Shown: piece by piece, positions 1-7,889 of the stretch
Numbering within the stretch: position 1 is the stretch's first letter
Layout: every line of letters starts with the position of its first letter
Source of the DNA: Opitutia bacterium
GTDB lineage: Bacteria > Verrucomicrobiota > Verrucomicrobiia > Opitutales > Seribacteraceae
Length of the DNA: 12,327 nt
Direction: 5' to 3'
Assembly: GCA_002692605.1 (NCBI GenBank)
Contig: NZLE01000133.1
Span: forward strand, 1-12,327
Position numbers and translations under genes: made by a program
Notes under the pieces: generated by a model
The model's input: only the letters and a program-made list of their open reading frames with translations
The model's database searches: none
What the model was told of the DNA's origin: nothing

Positions 1-201
1 ATGGGGGACGCAAATATTCACAACAATAAAAACCTTCCGGTTATTTTAGGGGGAGGAGGTTTTAGGCACGGGCAGCACCTTGTCTTCAATTCAGACAATA
101 ACGCCCCATTGGCCAACCTGTATGTCAGCATGTTACAAAATATGGGTCTGGAAAAATCGAAGTTTGCCAGCAGCTCGGGTACCCTTACCGGTCTGAGTTA
201 A
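1..201 (+). CDS. DUF1552 family protein, C-terminal end (partial)
   Basis: This is the 3' end of a gene that begins before the window; only the last 66 residues are visible, and the ATG at base 1 need not be the start. The piece carries the Gly-rich turn followed by Phe-Arg-His-Gly, then Asn-x-Pro-Leu-(Ala)-Asn-Leu and a Leu-x-Gly-Leu ending, which I recognise as the conserved C-terminus of DUF1552 proteins. These are abundant in Planctomycetota and Verrucomicrobiota, usually beside DUF1588/DUF1592 cytochrome-type genes, and their biochemical function is not established. The gene ends at TAA 199-201 and converges on the minus-strand sulfatase. The A-rich sequence just after the stop contains no recognisable gene. 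Confidence 0.8.
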   Translation: MGDANIHNNKNLPVILGGGGFRHGQHLVFNSDNNAPLANLYVSMLQNMGLEKSKFASSSGTLTGLS

Positions 202-270
202 GAAGAACGAAAAAGTCAGGAAGAAGAAAAATGAGAATAACGAAGGGGTCGTGGTTCTTTTCAATTAGTC

Positions 271-1635
271 TTACTTTTTCGGCTTCTTGGAATTTTTCTT
301 AAGGGCTTGGCTGGCCACTTCTTTTTCAGGCAACCATTTTTTGAACCGGCTCAGGTCGGAAGTTTTCGCCAGGTTCTTCCATTCATAGGGATCCTTCGAA
401 TGATCGTAGTATTCCTCGGATCCGTCTGCATATCGAATGTACCTTTTGGTTGCCGTCCGCACGGAATGATTTCCTCTGCCGTGGGTGGTGATGGCCGGAT
501 GTTTCCATTTGGCTTGTGGGTTTCGCAAGAGAGAGGAAATGTCGTGGCCGCTTACGTGACCCGGCTTTTCAATTCCAGTCAGTGAGCATAGGGTAGGGTA
601 TATGCTCATGGTATCGACGGGTTGGCTGCATTTCGTTCCGGGTTTGGTCATGCCCGGAGCCACCCATATCATTGGAATTCGGGTCGTTTCCTCCCAGAGG
701 GCAAATTTTCTCCAATGCTCTTTTTCGCCAAGGGACCATCCGTGGTCACTCCAGAAAACGATGATGGTATTTTTCCGGTCGGGGCTTTTTTCATAGGCAT
801 CGAGGAGTCGGCCCACGTTCATGTCGGTGTAGGCGCAGGTAGCAAGGTAGGATTGAATCGCCGCTTTCCAGCGCCCGCTTTTTAAAAACTTGGCATGATC
901 CGCCTGAGGCCCTGCCATTTTTATCCCTGGAGGGGGAACGTCATCGAGATCATTCTCTATGTGAGGTGGAAGTTTGATTTCATCCAGGGGGAAATCCTTG
1001 TAATATTTGCGTGGAGCCACAAATGCCAGATGTGGTTTGTAGAGCCCGCAGGCAATGAAATAGGGCTTTTTACGCTTCTTCGACAGTCGTTCCACACAGT
1101 AATCGACCGAATGCCAGTCCACAATGTCTTCATCCTTTAAATGGGGGAAGGTTTTCTCGATGTGGTAACCGTCGTACTTATCGACTCCCGGACCGTTACT
1201 CGATAATTTGCCTTTGTCCATGTAATCACTCCATTCCTCTTCCAAAGCATCCATCTGGTGGTAAATCTTGCCGGCGCCGGAAACGTAGTATCCGGCCTTT
1301 AGGAACTGGGCGGAGAGGCCTTCGCCGGGCTTTTGGTATTTTCGCCATTCGTGTCCGTTCTTGTAGCACCCGCTTACCCATGGGCGTCGACCACTCATCA
1401 ATGCGCAACGCGAAGGTTCGCAGGCAGGGACGGCCGTATGAGCGTTGGTAAAGGAAGTCCCCATCGCCGCCAAACGATCGATGTTGGGAGTTTTCGCCTG
1501 TGGGTTGCGACCCAGGTGACCGACCCAATGATTGAGGTCATCCACGGCAATGAAGAGAACGTTGGGCCGATCGTCCGCAGATACTATGCAAGTGGACAGG
1601 GAAGCAAAAAGAAGGGTCAGGAAGTGTCGTTTCAT
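271..1635 (-). CDS. secreted sulfatase, iduronate-2-sulfatase-like
   Basis: This 454-residue type I sulfatase has a Sec signal peptide at about residues 1-20. Asp32-Asp33 are expected calcium ligands. The formylglycine motif is C72-E-P-S-R76, with Ser81-Gly82 closing the signature. Lys123-x-x-His126 and Asp297-His298-Gly-Trp supply the rest of the active site. The Asp-His-Gly-Trp-x-Leu-Gly-Glu stretch and the Gly-Lys-Ile-Tyr-His segment match iduronate-2-sulfatases (SulfAtlas S1_7-like), so removal of a 2-O-sulfate from a polysaccharide sugar is a reasonable guess; the substrate cannot be read from sequence. The Cys must be converted to formylglycine by an enzyme not in this window. Glu at the x position of the motif is unusual. 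The last nine residues contain six lysines. The gene is divergent from the next sulfatase, and no clear Shine-Dalgarno precedes its ATG. Confidence 0.9.
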   Translation of the reverse strand: MKRHFLTLLFASLSTCIVSADDRPNVLFIAVDDLNHWVGHLGRNPQAKTPNIDRLAAMGTSFTNAHTAVPACEPSRCALMSGRRPWVSGCYKNGHEWRKYQKPGEGLSAQFLKAGYYVSGAGKIYHQMDALEEEWSDYMDKGKLSSNGPGVDKYDGYHIEKTFPHLKDEDIVDWHSVDYCVERLSKKRKKPYFIACGLYKPHLAFVAPRKYYKDFPLDEIKLPPHIENDLDDVPPPGIKMAGPQADHAKFLKSGRWKAAIQSYLATCAYTDMNVGRLLDAYEKSPDRKNTIIVFWSDHGWSLGEKEHWRKFALWEETTRIPMIWVAPGMTKPGTKCSQPVDTMSIYPTLCSLTGIEKPGHVSGHDISSLLRNPQAKWKHPAITTHGRGNHSVRTATKRYIRYADGSEEYYDHSKDPYEWKNLAKTSDLSRFKKWLPEKEVASQALKKNSKKPKK

Positions 1636-1842
1636 GGTAAATTCGTTCTAAGGGTGATCCCGTTGATGCGCGGCGAGCAAAACAGAGAAGGAACGGTATG
1701 GAATCGTATCGTTTGGGGAATGACTTGCATGGCAAGATTAAATGAATCATCTTTCGGAATCTGATTCTCGATCTTTCCGAGATCCCAGGACACTTTCCGA
1801 TCTTCACCTTTGTTAGAACCGCCCTAAAGCCTTACCTGTCAT
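1636..1842. promoter_or_regulatory. divergent intergenic region between sulfatase genes
   Basis: These 207 bases lie between the starts of two divergent sulfatase genes, so promoters for both directions should be here. The most regular element is a perfect inverted repeat at 1724-1736, CTTGC-ATG-GCAAG, a possible operator. A GAATC-T-GATTC palindrome lies near 1757, and three CTTTC[C/G]GA-like words occur between about 1750 and 1803. I could not find a convincing -35/-10 pair on either strand, and neither start codon has a strong Shine-Dalgarno. Shared regulation of the two sides is inferred from layout only. Confidence 0.4.
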
Positions 1843-3222
1843 ATGAACCTGACGCTTCGATCATTTCTTCCCTCACTCTTTTTGTCTGCAATTTTTTTGG
1901 CAGCTGGAGAAAAGCCAAACATCGTGGTCTTCATCTCCGACGACCTGGGTCGCCTGGACACTTCCATTCACGGATCGAAGGACGTTCGTACGCCCACCAT
2001 GGACCTTCTTGCCGCGGGCGGCATGACCTTCGACGACGCCTACGTCGCCTCACCAAGTTGTTGCCCAAGCCGCTTTTCCTTGCTTACCGGCTTGATGCCG
2101 GCCCGTCACGGGGCCCACCCTAACCATAGCCAGGTCAAGCCTGGGACCAAGTTTCTGATGCCCATCCTCAAAAAGATGGGTTTCCACATTGTCTCTTTCG
2201 GAAAGATTGCCCACGGCAACCGGGACTTCGAAGGAATGGACTTCAACAATCCCAAAAGGACGGGTATGTCCGTTGAGGTGGAAAAGTATTTCGGAAAAAC
2301 CAAGATCGAAGGTCCCGTCTGCCTTTTGGTAGGAGACCGTCGGCCACACGTCGAATGGACCAAGGAAATGAACTACGACCCCAAGAAGGTGACCTTGCCT
2401 CCTTTCTTCATCGATACCAAGGAAACTCGCGAGCATTGGGTCCGCTACCTAACCGACATTGAAGGTATGGATGAGGAAATGGGCCGGGTGTTAAAATTTG
2501 CGGAGAAGAAATTCGGTAAGGATTTCATCTTTCTTTTTACCAGCGATCACGGTGGCCAGTGGCCCTTCGGAAAATGGAACCTCTACGATTACGGGACGCG
2601 TGTCCCTTTGCAGGTCTACTGGCCCGGCAAGATCAAGGAGGGCGTCCGAACGAATGCCATGGTAAGTTGGGTGGATATTCTACCCACCCTCATCGACTTG
2701 GCTGGCGGAAAGGTTCCGAAGGGTATCGACGGGCAATCCTTCGCTCCGGTTCTGCTTGGAAAAACGAAAGTTCATCGAGACAAGATCTTCACGACCAACA
2801 CGGGGGACAAGGAGATGAACGTCTTTCCCATCCGGAGCGTCCGCATGGGCAGGTACAAGTATATCCATAACCTGCGACCGGACGCGTACCACACGAATCA
2901 TTCCGACCGCTTGCGCTCGGACGGGCGTGGAGCCTATTGGCATTCATGGTACGATGCCGCCAAGACTGATCCCAAAGCGGCTGAAATCGTAAAGAGGTAT
3001 CACACGCGGCCTGAGTTCGAACTCTTCGATTTGCAGAAAGATCCCAGTGAACTCCATAACTTGGCCAAAAGGAAAAAGTTTCAGATCAAGCTAAGAGAGC
3101 TCAGCGCTGAATTGAAAAAATGGACAACGGAGCAGGGAGATGATCTTCTACCGCACCAGGAACCGTATTTGACCAAGCATCCAATTCCTGAGATCAAGCG
3201 CCCATCCAAGGAAAAGAAATAA
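1843..3222 (+). CDS. secreted sulfatase, N-sulfoglucosamine sulfohydrolase-like
   Basis: This 459-residue type I sulfatase has a hydrophobic signal peptide at about residues 1-22. Asp33-Asp34 are the first calcium ligands. The formylglycine motif is C73-C-P-S-R77, ending Leu-Leu-Thr-Gly. Lys121-x-x-His124 and Asp235-His236-Gly-Gly continue the active site. The following Pro-Phe-Gly-Lys-x-Asn-Leu-Tyr-Asp-Tyr-Gly run and the Leu-Pro-Pro-Phe-x-x-Asp-Thr-x-x-x-Arg segment near 185-197 are typical of the heparan N-sulfatase-like group (SulfAtlas S1_8-like). The expected role is hydrolysis of a sulfate ester or sulfamate on a polysaccharide in the periplasm or outside the cell; the exact bond is inferred. 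It is first of two sulfatase genes on this strand, 11 bases before the next ATG. The extreme C-terminus is Lys/Arg-rich. The ATG has no clear Shine-Dalgarno. Confidence 0.88.
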   Translation: MNLTLRSFLPSLFLSAIFLAAGEKPNIVVFISDDLGRLDTSIHGSKDVRTPTMDLLAAGGMTFDDAYVASPSCCPSRFSLLTGLMPARHGAHPNHSQVKPGTKFLMPILKKMGFHIVSFGKIAHGNRDFEGMDFNNPKRTGMSVEVEKYFGKTKIEGPVCLLVGDRRPHVEWTKEMNYDPKKVTLPPFFIDTKETREHWVRYLTDIEGMDEEMGRVLKFAEKKFGKDFIFLFTSDHGGQWPFGKWNLYDYGTRVPLQVYWPGKIKEGVRTNAMVSWVDILPTLIDLAGGKVPKGIDGQSFAPVLLGKTKVHRDKIFTTNTGDKEMNVFPIRSVRMGRYKYIHNLRPDAYHTNHSDRLRSDGRGAYWHSWYDAAKTDPKAAEIVKRYHTRPEFELFDLQKDPSELHNLAKRKKFQIKLRELSAELKKWTTEQGDDLLPHQEPYLTKHPIPEIKRPSKEKK

Positions 3223-3233
3223 CCGACCGATTG

Positions 3234-4868
3234 ATGACTAAGATTTTTATTGCTCTTTCCTTCGCGTTCCTATGGACAAACTTTTTTTTAGCGGCCCGCG
3301 AAAGGCCCAATCTCATTATCATTCTTGTCGATGACATGGGTTTTTCGGATATCGGCTGTTATGGGGGAGAGATTGAAACGCCCAATCTCGATGCGTTAGC
3401 CCGGGGGGGAGTTCGTTACTCCGATTTCTACAATGCCTCCCGGTGTTGCCCCACCCGGGCATCTCTCATGACCGGATTGCACCCGCACCTTACGGGGATC
3501 GGTCACATGACCAACCCACCCGGAACCCGAAAGCATGATTACGGAGAAGAATTCCCCAACTATCGTGGGTTTCTCAATCGAAGATGCGTCACTTTAGCCG
3601 AGTTGCTCGGTTCTGTGGGATATTCATCCTATCTGGCCGGAAAGTGGCATCTTGGCGGCGCACACAAATCACTCTGGCCATTGCAAAGAGGTTTTGACCG
3701 TTTCTACGGATGTGTTGCCGGGTCGACGAGATTCTTTTCTCCAGATACTGACCAACGCGAGGGTAGGGGGATTTACTCCGGTAATCAACTGGTCCGCAAA
3801 GTTACCAGCACCACTGATCGGGCCTACTACACTACGGATGCCTTCACTGACCATGCCATCCGGTTTATCAAATCGGGCGACGAAAAGAAGCCCTTCTTTC
3901 TCTATCTTTCCTACACCGCCCCGCACTGGCCCCATCAGGCGCATGAGGAGGACGTCGACAAGTATCGTGGAAAGTACCTAAAGGGTTGGGATGAACTCCG
4001 TAAAGTGAGGCATCAGCGGCAAATGGAACTTGGCCTTTTTGAGAAGGGACAAACCCTTTCGCCGAGGGATGAAAAGGTGCCTGCCTGGTCGACTCTTGAT
4101 TTGGAAAAGCAAAAGGAGATGGACTTACGAATGGCAGTGTATGCCGCAATGATTGATTGTATCGATCAGAACGTGGGCAAACTTTTGCATGTTTTAAAAA
4201 AGCGTGAACAGTTCGAAAATACGATGATTCTCTTTCTCACTGACAATGGCGCCTGCGCGGAGGGTCCGGCCCTCGGTCGTGGCGAAATTCATGATATTGA
4301 TAAGCGAAACCTCGAGACCAACAATAATTACGGAGCAGCCTGGGCGAATCTTTCCAGCACGCCCTTTCGGCTCTACAAGCACTTTACCCATGAGGGCGGT
4401 TCCGCCACTCCTTTCTTCATGCATTGGCCGAGCGGCATCAAGTCGCAAAAGGATTGGTATCGATCTCCTGCTCAAATCATTGACCTCTTCCCTACGCTTC
4501 TGGAGGTATGCGGGGTCGATTACCCCAAAAGCTTTCATGGCAATTCGCTTCCCTCCTTACGGGGAATCTCCCTTACTCCCTCTTTTTCGGGAAAGCCCTT
4601 GGAGCGCAGTAAACCCATGTTCTCGGAGCATGAAAACAATGCCTTCATGATTGAGGGGAGATGGAAGTTGGTAGGGAAGGGAGTCTCTTCGCCCAAAGGA
4701 CCCGAGATCGAAAAATGGGAGCTTTATGACCTCAAGCAAGACCGAACCGAGCTCAATGATTTGGCATTGACGAAAAAGGATAGAATCAAATCGATGAGCA
4801 AAGCGTGGCATGCCTGGTCTTTGCGGAATAAGGTCTATCCCAAACCAAAGGGGAAAGGCAGGAAGTGA
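3234..4868 (+). CDS. secreted arylsulfatase (AslA/AtsA type)
   Basis: This 544-residue type I sulfatase starts at ATG 3234. A TTG one codon earlier is open, but the ATG is preferred. The signal peptide covers about residues 1-21 and is encoded partly by a run of eight T. Motifs are Asp33-Asp34, the formylglycine site C71-C-P-T-R75 with Met-Thr-Gly, Gly136-Lys-Trp-His-Leu-Gly, Asp337-Asn338-Gly339, and the Thr-His-Glu-Gly-Gly loop at 385-389 containing the conserved His. The Thr-Pro-Phe-Arg-x-Tyr-Lys run before this loop and the later Glu-His-Glu-Asn are typical of the large arylsulfatase group (SulfAtlas S1_4-like), common in marine PVC bacteria and Bacteroidota. Substrate is unknown, probably a sulfated glycan processed with the upstream sulfatase, with which it likely forms an operon. 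The C-terminus is basic. It converges on the next operon, 47 bases apart. Confidence 0.92.
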   Translation: MTKIFIALSFAFLWTNFFLAARERPNLIIILVDDMGFSDIGCYGGEIETPNLDALARGGVRYSDFYNASRCCPTRASLMTGLHPHLTGIGHMTNPPGTRKHDYGEEFPNYRGFLNRRCVTLAELLGSVGYSSYLAGKWHLGGAHKSLWPLQRGFDRFYGCVAGSTRFFSPDTDQREGRGIYSGNQLVRKVTSTTDRAYYTTDAFTDHAIRFIKSGDEKKPFFLYLSYTAPHWPHQAHEEDVDKYRGKYLKGWDELRKVRHQRQMELGLFEKGQTLSPRDEKVPAWSTLDLEKQKEMDLRMAVYAAMIDCIDQNVGKLLHVLKKREQFENTMILFLTDNGACAEGPALGRGEIHDIDKRNLETNNNYGAAWANLSSTPFRLYKHFTHEGGSATPFFMHWPSGIKSQKDWYRSPAQIIDLFPTLLEVCGVDYPKSFHGNSLPSLRGISLTPSFSGKPLERSKPMFSEHENNAFMIEGRWKLVGKGVSSPKGPEIEKWELYDLKQDRTELNDLALTKKDRIKSMSKAWHAWSLRNKVYPKPKGKGRK

Positions 4869-4894
4869 AAAGAGATCTTTCGTCCTTTGTTAAC

Positions 4895-4917
4895 GACTTT
4901 CCAAGATCATGGAAGTC
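4895..4917. terminator. hairpin between convergent genes
   Basis: An inverted repeat, GACTTTCCA-AGATCA-TGGAAGTC, forms an eight-pair stem with one bulged T. It sits between the arylsulfatase stop and the stop of the convergent DUF3299 gene, and its right arm runs into that stop codon. The position fits a bidirectional terminator, but neither strand has a T tract after the stem, so intrinsic termination is doubtful. Confidence 0.35.
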
Positions 4918-6631
4918 ACGGAGCAAAGGGATCCAATCGATTGAGAGCCTCGGAGGAACTTCCGCGGAGCACTCGCACGGTTGAGCTTCCGCTTTCGTGG
5001 GGAAAGTTCCATTGATACGGATGGTTGGGAATGGCATTCCGAAAGCGGACCGCCGATTCCTCATCTTGCCAGCGAGTCTCGAGCAAAAGGGCGGCGGAAC
5101 CATCAGGGAATTGCCACACTGCCCATCGATCCCCCGCCCATTTGCCGGCAATGGTTCTTGCCACGTAGCTGGAATTGGGTTGGGCCAACCAGGGAATGAG
5201 TCCACCGACACCGAGTACGTCGGTGAGAGCGGGCGGAGATTGCATTATGCGCTCGGCAAAGTCACTGGGCACCGGATCCTGTTTCCAAAGAGATGCATTT
5301 TCGTACCAGAGGGGACGAAGGAATTCCATCATCGTCCTTGGAGGACCCTTGAATGCCCTTTCCATTTGTTCGAGCGGCCCCGTTGGTCCCACCATGAAAT
5401 CGACGAAAAAAGGCCCGAGGAATGCAGGTAACGAATACCAACGATCGAACATCGAGTCCCTCCCGATCGCTCTCACCGAGGGCTCGAATTCGGCGGGGGG
5501 GGGAATTTTAGGGGAAATCCCCTTGGATATGGCATACCTTCGAATGACGGTTTTTTTGATCCCAAGTCTCAGAGATTTTCGAGCTCGGCGCGTGTCTTCG
5601 TTTTTCTCCATCTCCGCCCAGTCGTTTAAGCCATCCTTTGCGAATCTTTGACGGAGGAGTCCATCGGCAATCGCTCCGACCAGCTCGAGCCGGACAAAGG
5701 GATGATCGATTGGAACAGAGTCGAGGACAAGGACACGCGTACCGTTTTCATCAGAGATTGCGGCTCGTCGTCCAAGCTCTAATCCAGCAAGAATCTGAAG
5801 CCAGTCGATGCCTTCCGGAAGTAAGCGAAGCAGGTTGAAAGCTTGGGTTCGGGCATCTCGCGACCCCTTGGGGAAAGTCGCTTTGAGATCGTTCCAAACG
5901 AGCTGGCCGAATTCCTGAGCGGATACTCTTTGGATGATGATGGGGTGGAGCGGTTTTTGGCCAAGCAGCTTTGCGACCTGAGGGATTAGGTCAACTGGGG
6001 CAATGGCAGAAAGCGATTCTGCGCTCCCATCCTTGTTATGAGCTCCGGGGCTTGCGTGACTGGGCGCTCGTTGGGGAGCCTCTCCGGTATGAACGGTGAC
6101 TTCGGCATCTTCGATTGAGTAAACGAATCCGTGCTTCTTTCCTTCGTGGGAGCTTTCTGGCAATGAAATTCGCAAGGTGCCAACGACGTGAGAAGGTTCT
6201 TCGATGAACGAATAGGTTTTTTCGGAGGAATCATCTCCCCCCTGCGTTACGTAGACGACTTGCCTGAGGTTGGGCGGACTGCAGAAGGTACATCCGACGT
6301 AACTGGGTACGATCATGCAACGACGCATGTCCTCGAGGCTGTCGAAGGGCGCCATGAAACCGATCATCCTGACCTTTCGTCCATTCAATTTTTCAAGAGA
6401 CTCCGGGAACGCGAGATTCATGTCAATGAGGTCGGTCGGTCGGGCTTCGGCAAGGAGGGGGAAAGTAATCTCAACGGCTGATTTCGAAGTGGTTTTTGGA
6501 TCGATCTTGACCTTGTCCATTTGTTCTTCGTAAGCGCTTTTTGAAGGAGTATGGGCGAAGCGGTCACGGAGCAAAAAGAGAACGAATGCCATTAGGGCGA
6601 TGAGCAGAAGGAAGATGTTTTTTGATTTCAT
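4916..6631 (-). CDS. membrane-anchored DUF3299-like protein with degenerate zincin-like C-terminal domain
   Basis: The 571-residue product begins with a signal anchor (about residues 5-22). Residues about 65-182 resemble DUF3299: a Leu-Asn-Gly-Arg-Lys-Val start, a Gly-Phe-Met-x-Pro turn and a Cys114-Thr-Phe-Cys117-Ser-Pro-Pro segment before Val-Val-Tyr-Val. A Ser/His-rich linker (about 183-205) leads to a region of about 360 residues that follows the layout of secreted gluzincin-like peptidases: a Leu-Leu-Pro-x-Gly-x-Asp-Trp element, the HExxHALQD position at 315-323, and the Trp-x-Gly-Asp-Arg-Trp-Ala-Val-Trp block at 498-506. The metal ligands are gone: His, His and the downstream Glu read as Leu315, Gly319 and Leu356. 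It is therefore probably a non-catalytic binding or structural protein in the periplasm. It is last in a four-gene operon, 13 bases after the permease. A C9 tract encodes Pro377-379. The zincin reading is my own pattern match. Confidence 0.72.
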   Translation of the reverse strand: MKSKNIFLLLIALMAFVLFLLRDRFAHTPSKSAYEEQMDKVKIDPKTTSKSAVEITFPLLAEARPTDLIDMNLAFPESLEKLNGRKVRMIGFMAPFDSLEDMRRCMIVPSYVGCTFCSPPNLRQVVYVTQGGDDSSEKTYSFIEEPSHVVGTLRISLPESSHEGKKHGFVYSIEDAEVTVHTGEAPQRAPSHASPGAHNKDGSAESLSAIAPVDLIPQVAKLLGQKPLHPIIIQRVSAQEFGQLVWNDLKATFPKGSRDARTQAFNLLRLLPEGIDWLQILAGLELGRRAAISDENGTRVLVLDSVPIDHPFVRLELVGAIADGLLRQRFAKDGLNDWAEMEKNEDTRRARKSLRLGIKKTVIRRYAISKGISPKIPPPAEFEPSVRAIGRDSMFDRWYSLPAFLGPFFVDFMVGPTGPLEQMERAFKGPPRTMMEFLRPLWYENASLWKQDPVPSDFAERIMQSPPALTDVLGVGGLIPWLAQPNSSYVARTIAGKWAGDRWAVWQFPDGSAALLLETRWQDEESAVRFRNAIPNHPYQWNFPHESGSSTVRVLRGSSSEALNRLDPFAP

Positions 6632-6644
6632 TGGATGATGATGC

Positions 6645-7889
6645 TCACTCGGTTAAGTGAAGGTCGTCTATGGGCGTGCGTCGGTAGCAGGAAATTGCGG
6701 GGAAGAGGGAGGCGATGGCTCCGCAAATGCCGATCGCTCCCAGAGCCGCAAGCTCCAAGGTCGGCATTCTCCAGGGATACAGCAACAGACCGGTGGTTTC
6801 TCGAAAGGTTCCGGCGCCGAGGGCCAGCCCGCCATGCCCGAGGAGCAGACCGAGAAGGATTCCCGCTCCAGTGAGTAGCAGTCCTTCGGTAAAGACCAAA
6901 ACAGCGACTTCCCTTCGGTTGGCTCCGAGGCTTCGCAGAATGGCGATATCGCGTCGTCGGCGTTCCGCGGCTTGGTGGAGAGTGATGAGCACGGTGAGAC
7001 AAGCGACTCCCACCACGGCGGAGGCAACCGTAAGAAGGGCCTTTTGGGCAGGTCCGATGATACCTCTTTGAAATCGAAGGATCTCATTGATGGGTACTGT
7101 GGCAATACCATCCGTGCCTTTGCGTATTTCATCCGCCATCCAAAGTCGAAGTCCCGGGGTTTTGAGACGAATGAGAATGGCGGTGGTTTCACGTTCTTGG
7201 CGACCTTCGAGAAGCGCCGACCCCTGAATGGCGTAATGGAGCCGGTCCTCGGTTTCATGGATTTCCCAGACCGAGGCAAGGGTTCCGAAAATGGCCCGGT
7301 CCTGAGTCGTGCCGGTGGGAGCGAGGATACCGCACACCCGGTAAGGAAAGTCCCGATGAACCTCGGCTCCCGGTACTTCGACGAGTCCGTGAGTTCCGAA
7401 GAAAGTATCTCCGATTTCGAGACGGGTGGATTGGGCCACCTGACTTCCGAGCACAACTTCAAAGCGCTCTTCGAACCTTCTTCCTTGAGCAAATTGGAAG
7501 AAGGGTTTGGCCTGGCGGTCGGGTAGATCGAAAAATTGAGTTTCGGTGCCCACGATTCGATAGCCCGCGTAATTGTCCCCGAGCCCGACTGGCGCAGACC
7601 AAAGTATGCGGGGGTCGCGTTGGAAGCGCTCAAAGTCGGCGTAAGGCAAGTTACCCGTGGGTGAATCGATATGGTAGACGCTGGAGAGCACGAGTTGAAG
7701 AGGGCTGCCTTTTCCTCCCGCCACCAAATCGTAGAGCCCGGCATCTCTCGAGAGGGCCCGTTCGGATTCATGCCGCAGGGCAAGCACCGCACAAACCAAA
7801 GCCACTCCGACGGCCACCCCGGATATGGTGAGCAGGCTCACCAGCCAACGAAAGCGCAGGTATCGCCAGGCCATGGAAAGGAAGCTCAT
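6645..7889 (-). CDS. ABC transporter permease, FtsX/MacB/LolC type
   Basis: This 414-residue inner-membrane protein has the four-helix topology of type VII ABC permeases. TM1 lies at about residues 15-37, a large periplasmic MacB-type domain at about 40-280, then TM2 (about 281-305), TM3 (about 329-352) and TM4 (about 378-402). The Arg-Arg-Arg-Asp-Ile-Ala-Ile-Leu-Arg-Ser-Leu-Gly-Ala run at 311-323 is the cytoplasmic coupling segment typical of FtsX-like domains. Such permeases usually do not pass small solutes through the membrane; they transmit ATP-driven motion to periplasmic partners, as in MacB and LolCDE. Its start codon overlaps the stop of the ATPase gene by four bases, so the two are almost certainly co-translated subunits. 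The partners are probably the upstream lipoprotein and the downstream DUF3299-like protein. The substrate is unknown. Confidence 0.92.
   Translation of the reverse strand: MSFLSMAWRYLRFRWLVSLLTISGVAVGVALVCAVLALRHESERALSRDAGLYDLVAGGKGSPLQLVLSSVYHIDSPTGNLPYADFERFQRDPRILWSAPVGLGDNYAGYRIVGTETQFFDLPDRQAKPFFQFAQGRRFEERFEVVLGSQVAQSTRLEIGDTFFGTHGLVEVPGAEVHRDFPYRVCGILAPTGTTQDRAIFGTLASVWEIHETEDRLHYAIQGSALLEGRQERETTAILIRLKTPGLRLWMADEIRKGTDGIATVPINEILRFQRGIIGPAQKALLTVASAVVGVACLTVLITLHQAAERRRRDIAILRSLGANRREVAVLVFTEGLLLTGAGILLGLLLGHGGLALGAGTFRETTGLLLYPWRMPTLELAALGAIGICGAIASLFPAISCYRRTPIDDLHLTE

Noticed and set aside
202..270. A-rich sequence after the DUF1552 stop that reads as a Lys/Arg-rich tail in other frames, suggesting a frameshifted C-terminus.
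   Set aside because: The visible protein ends at a normal family endpoint, and purine-rich sequence gives Lys/Arg/Glu codons in any frame.
6668..7792. Long open frame of 374 codons on the minus strand inside the permease gene.
   Set aside because: It is an alternative frame of the permease, with Pro/Ser-rich sequence of no recognisable family, while the permease frame carries clear FtsX/MacB motifs.
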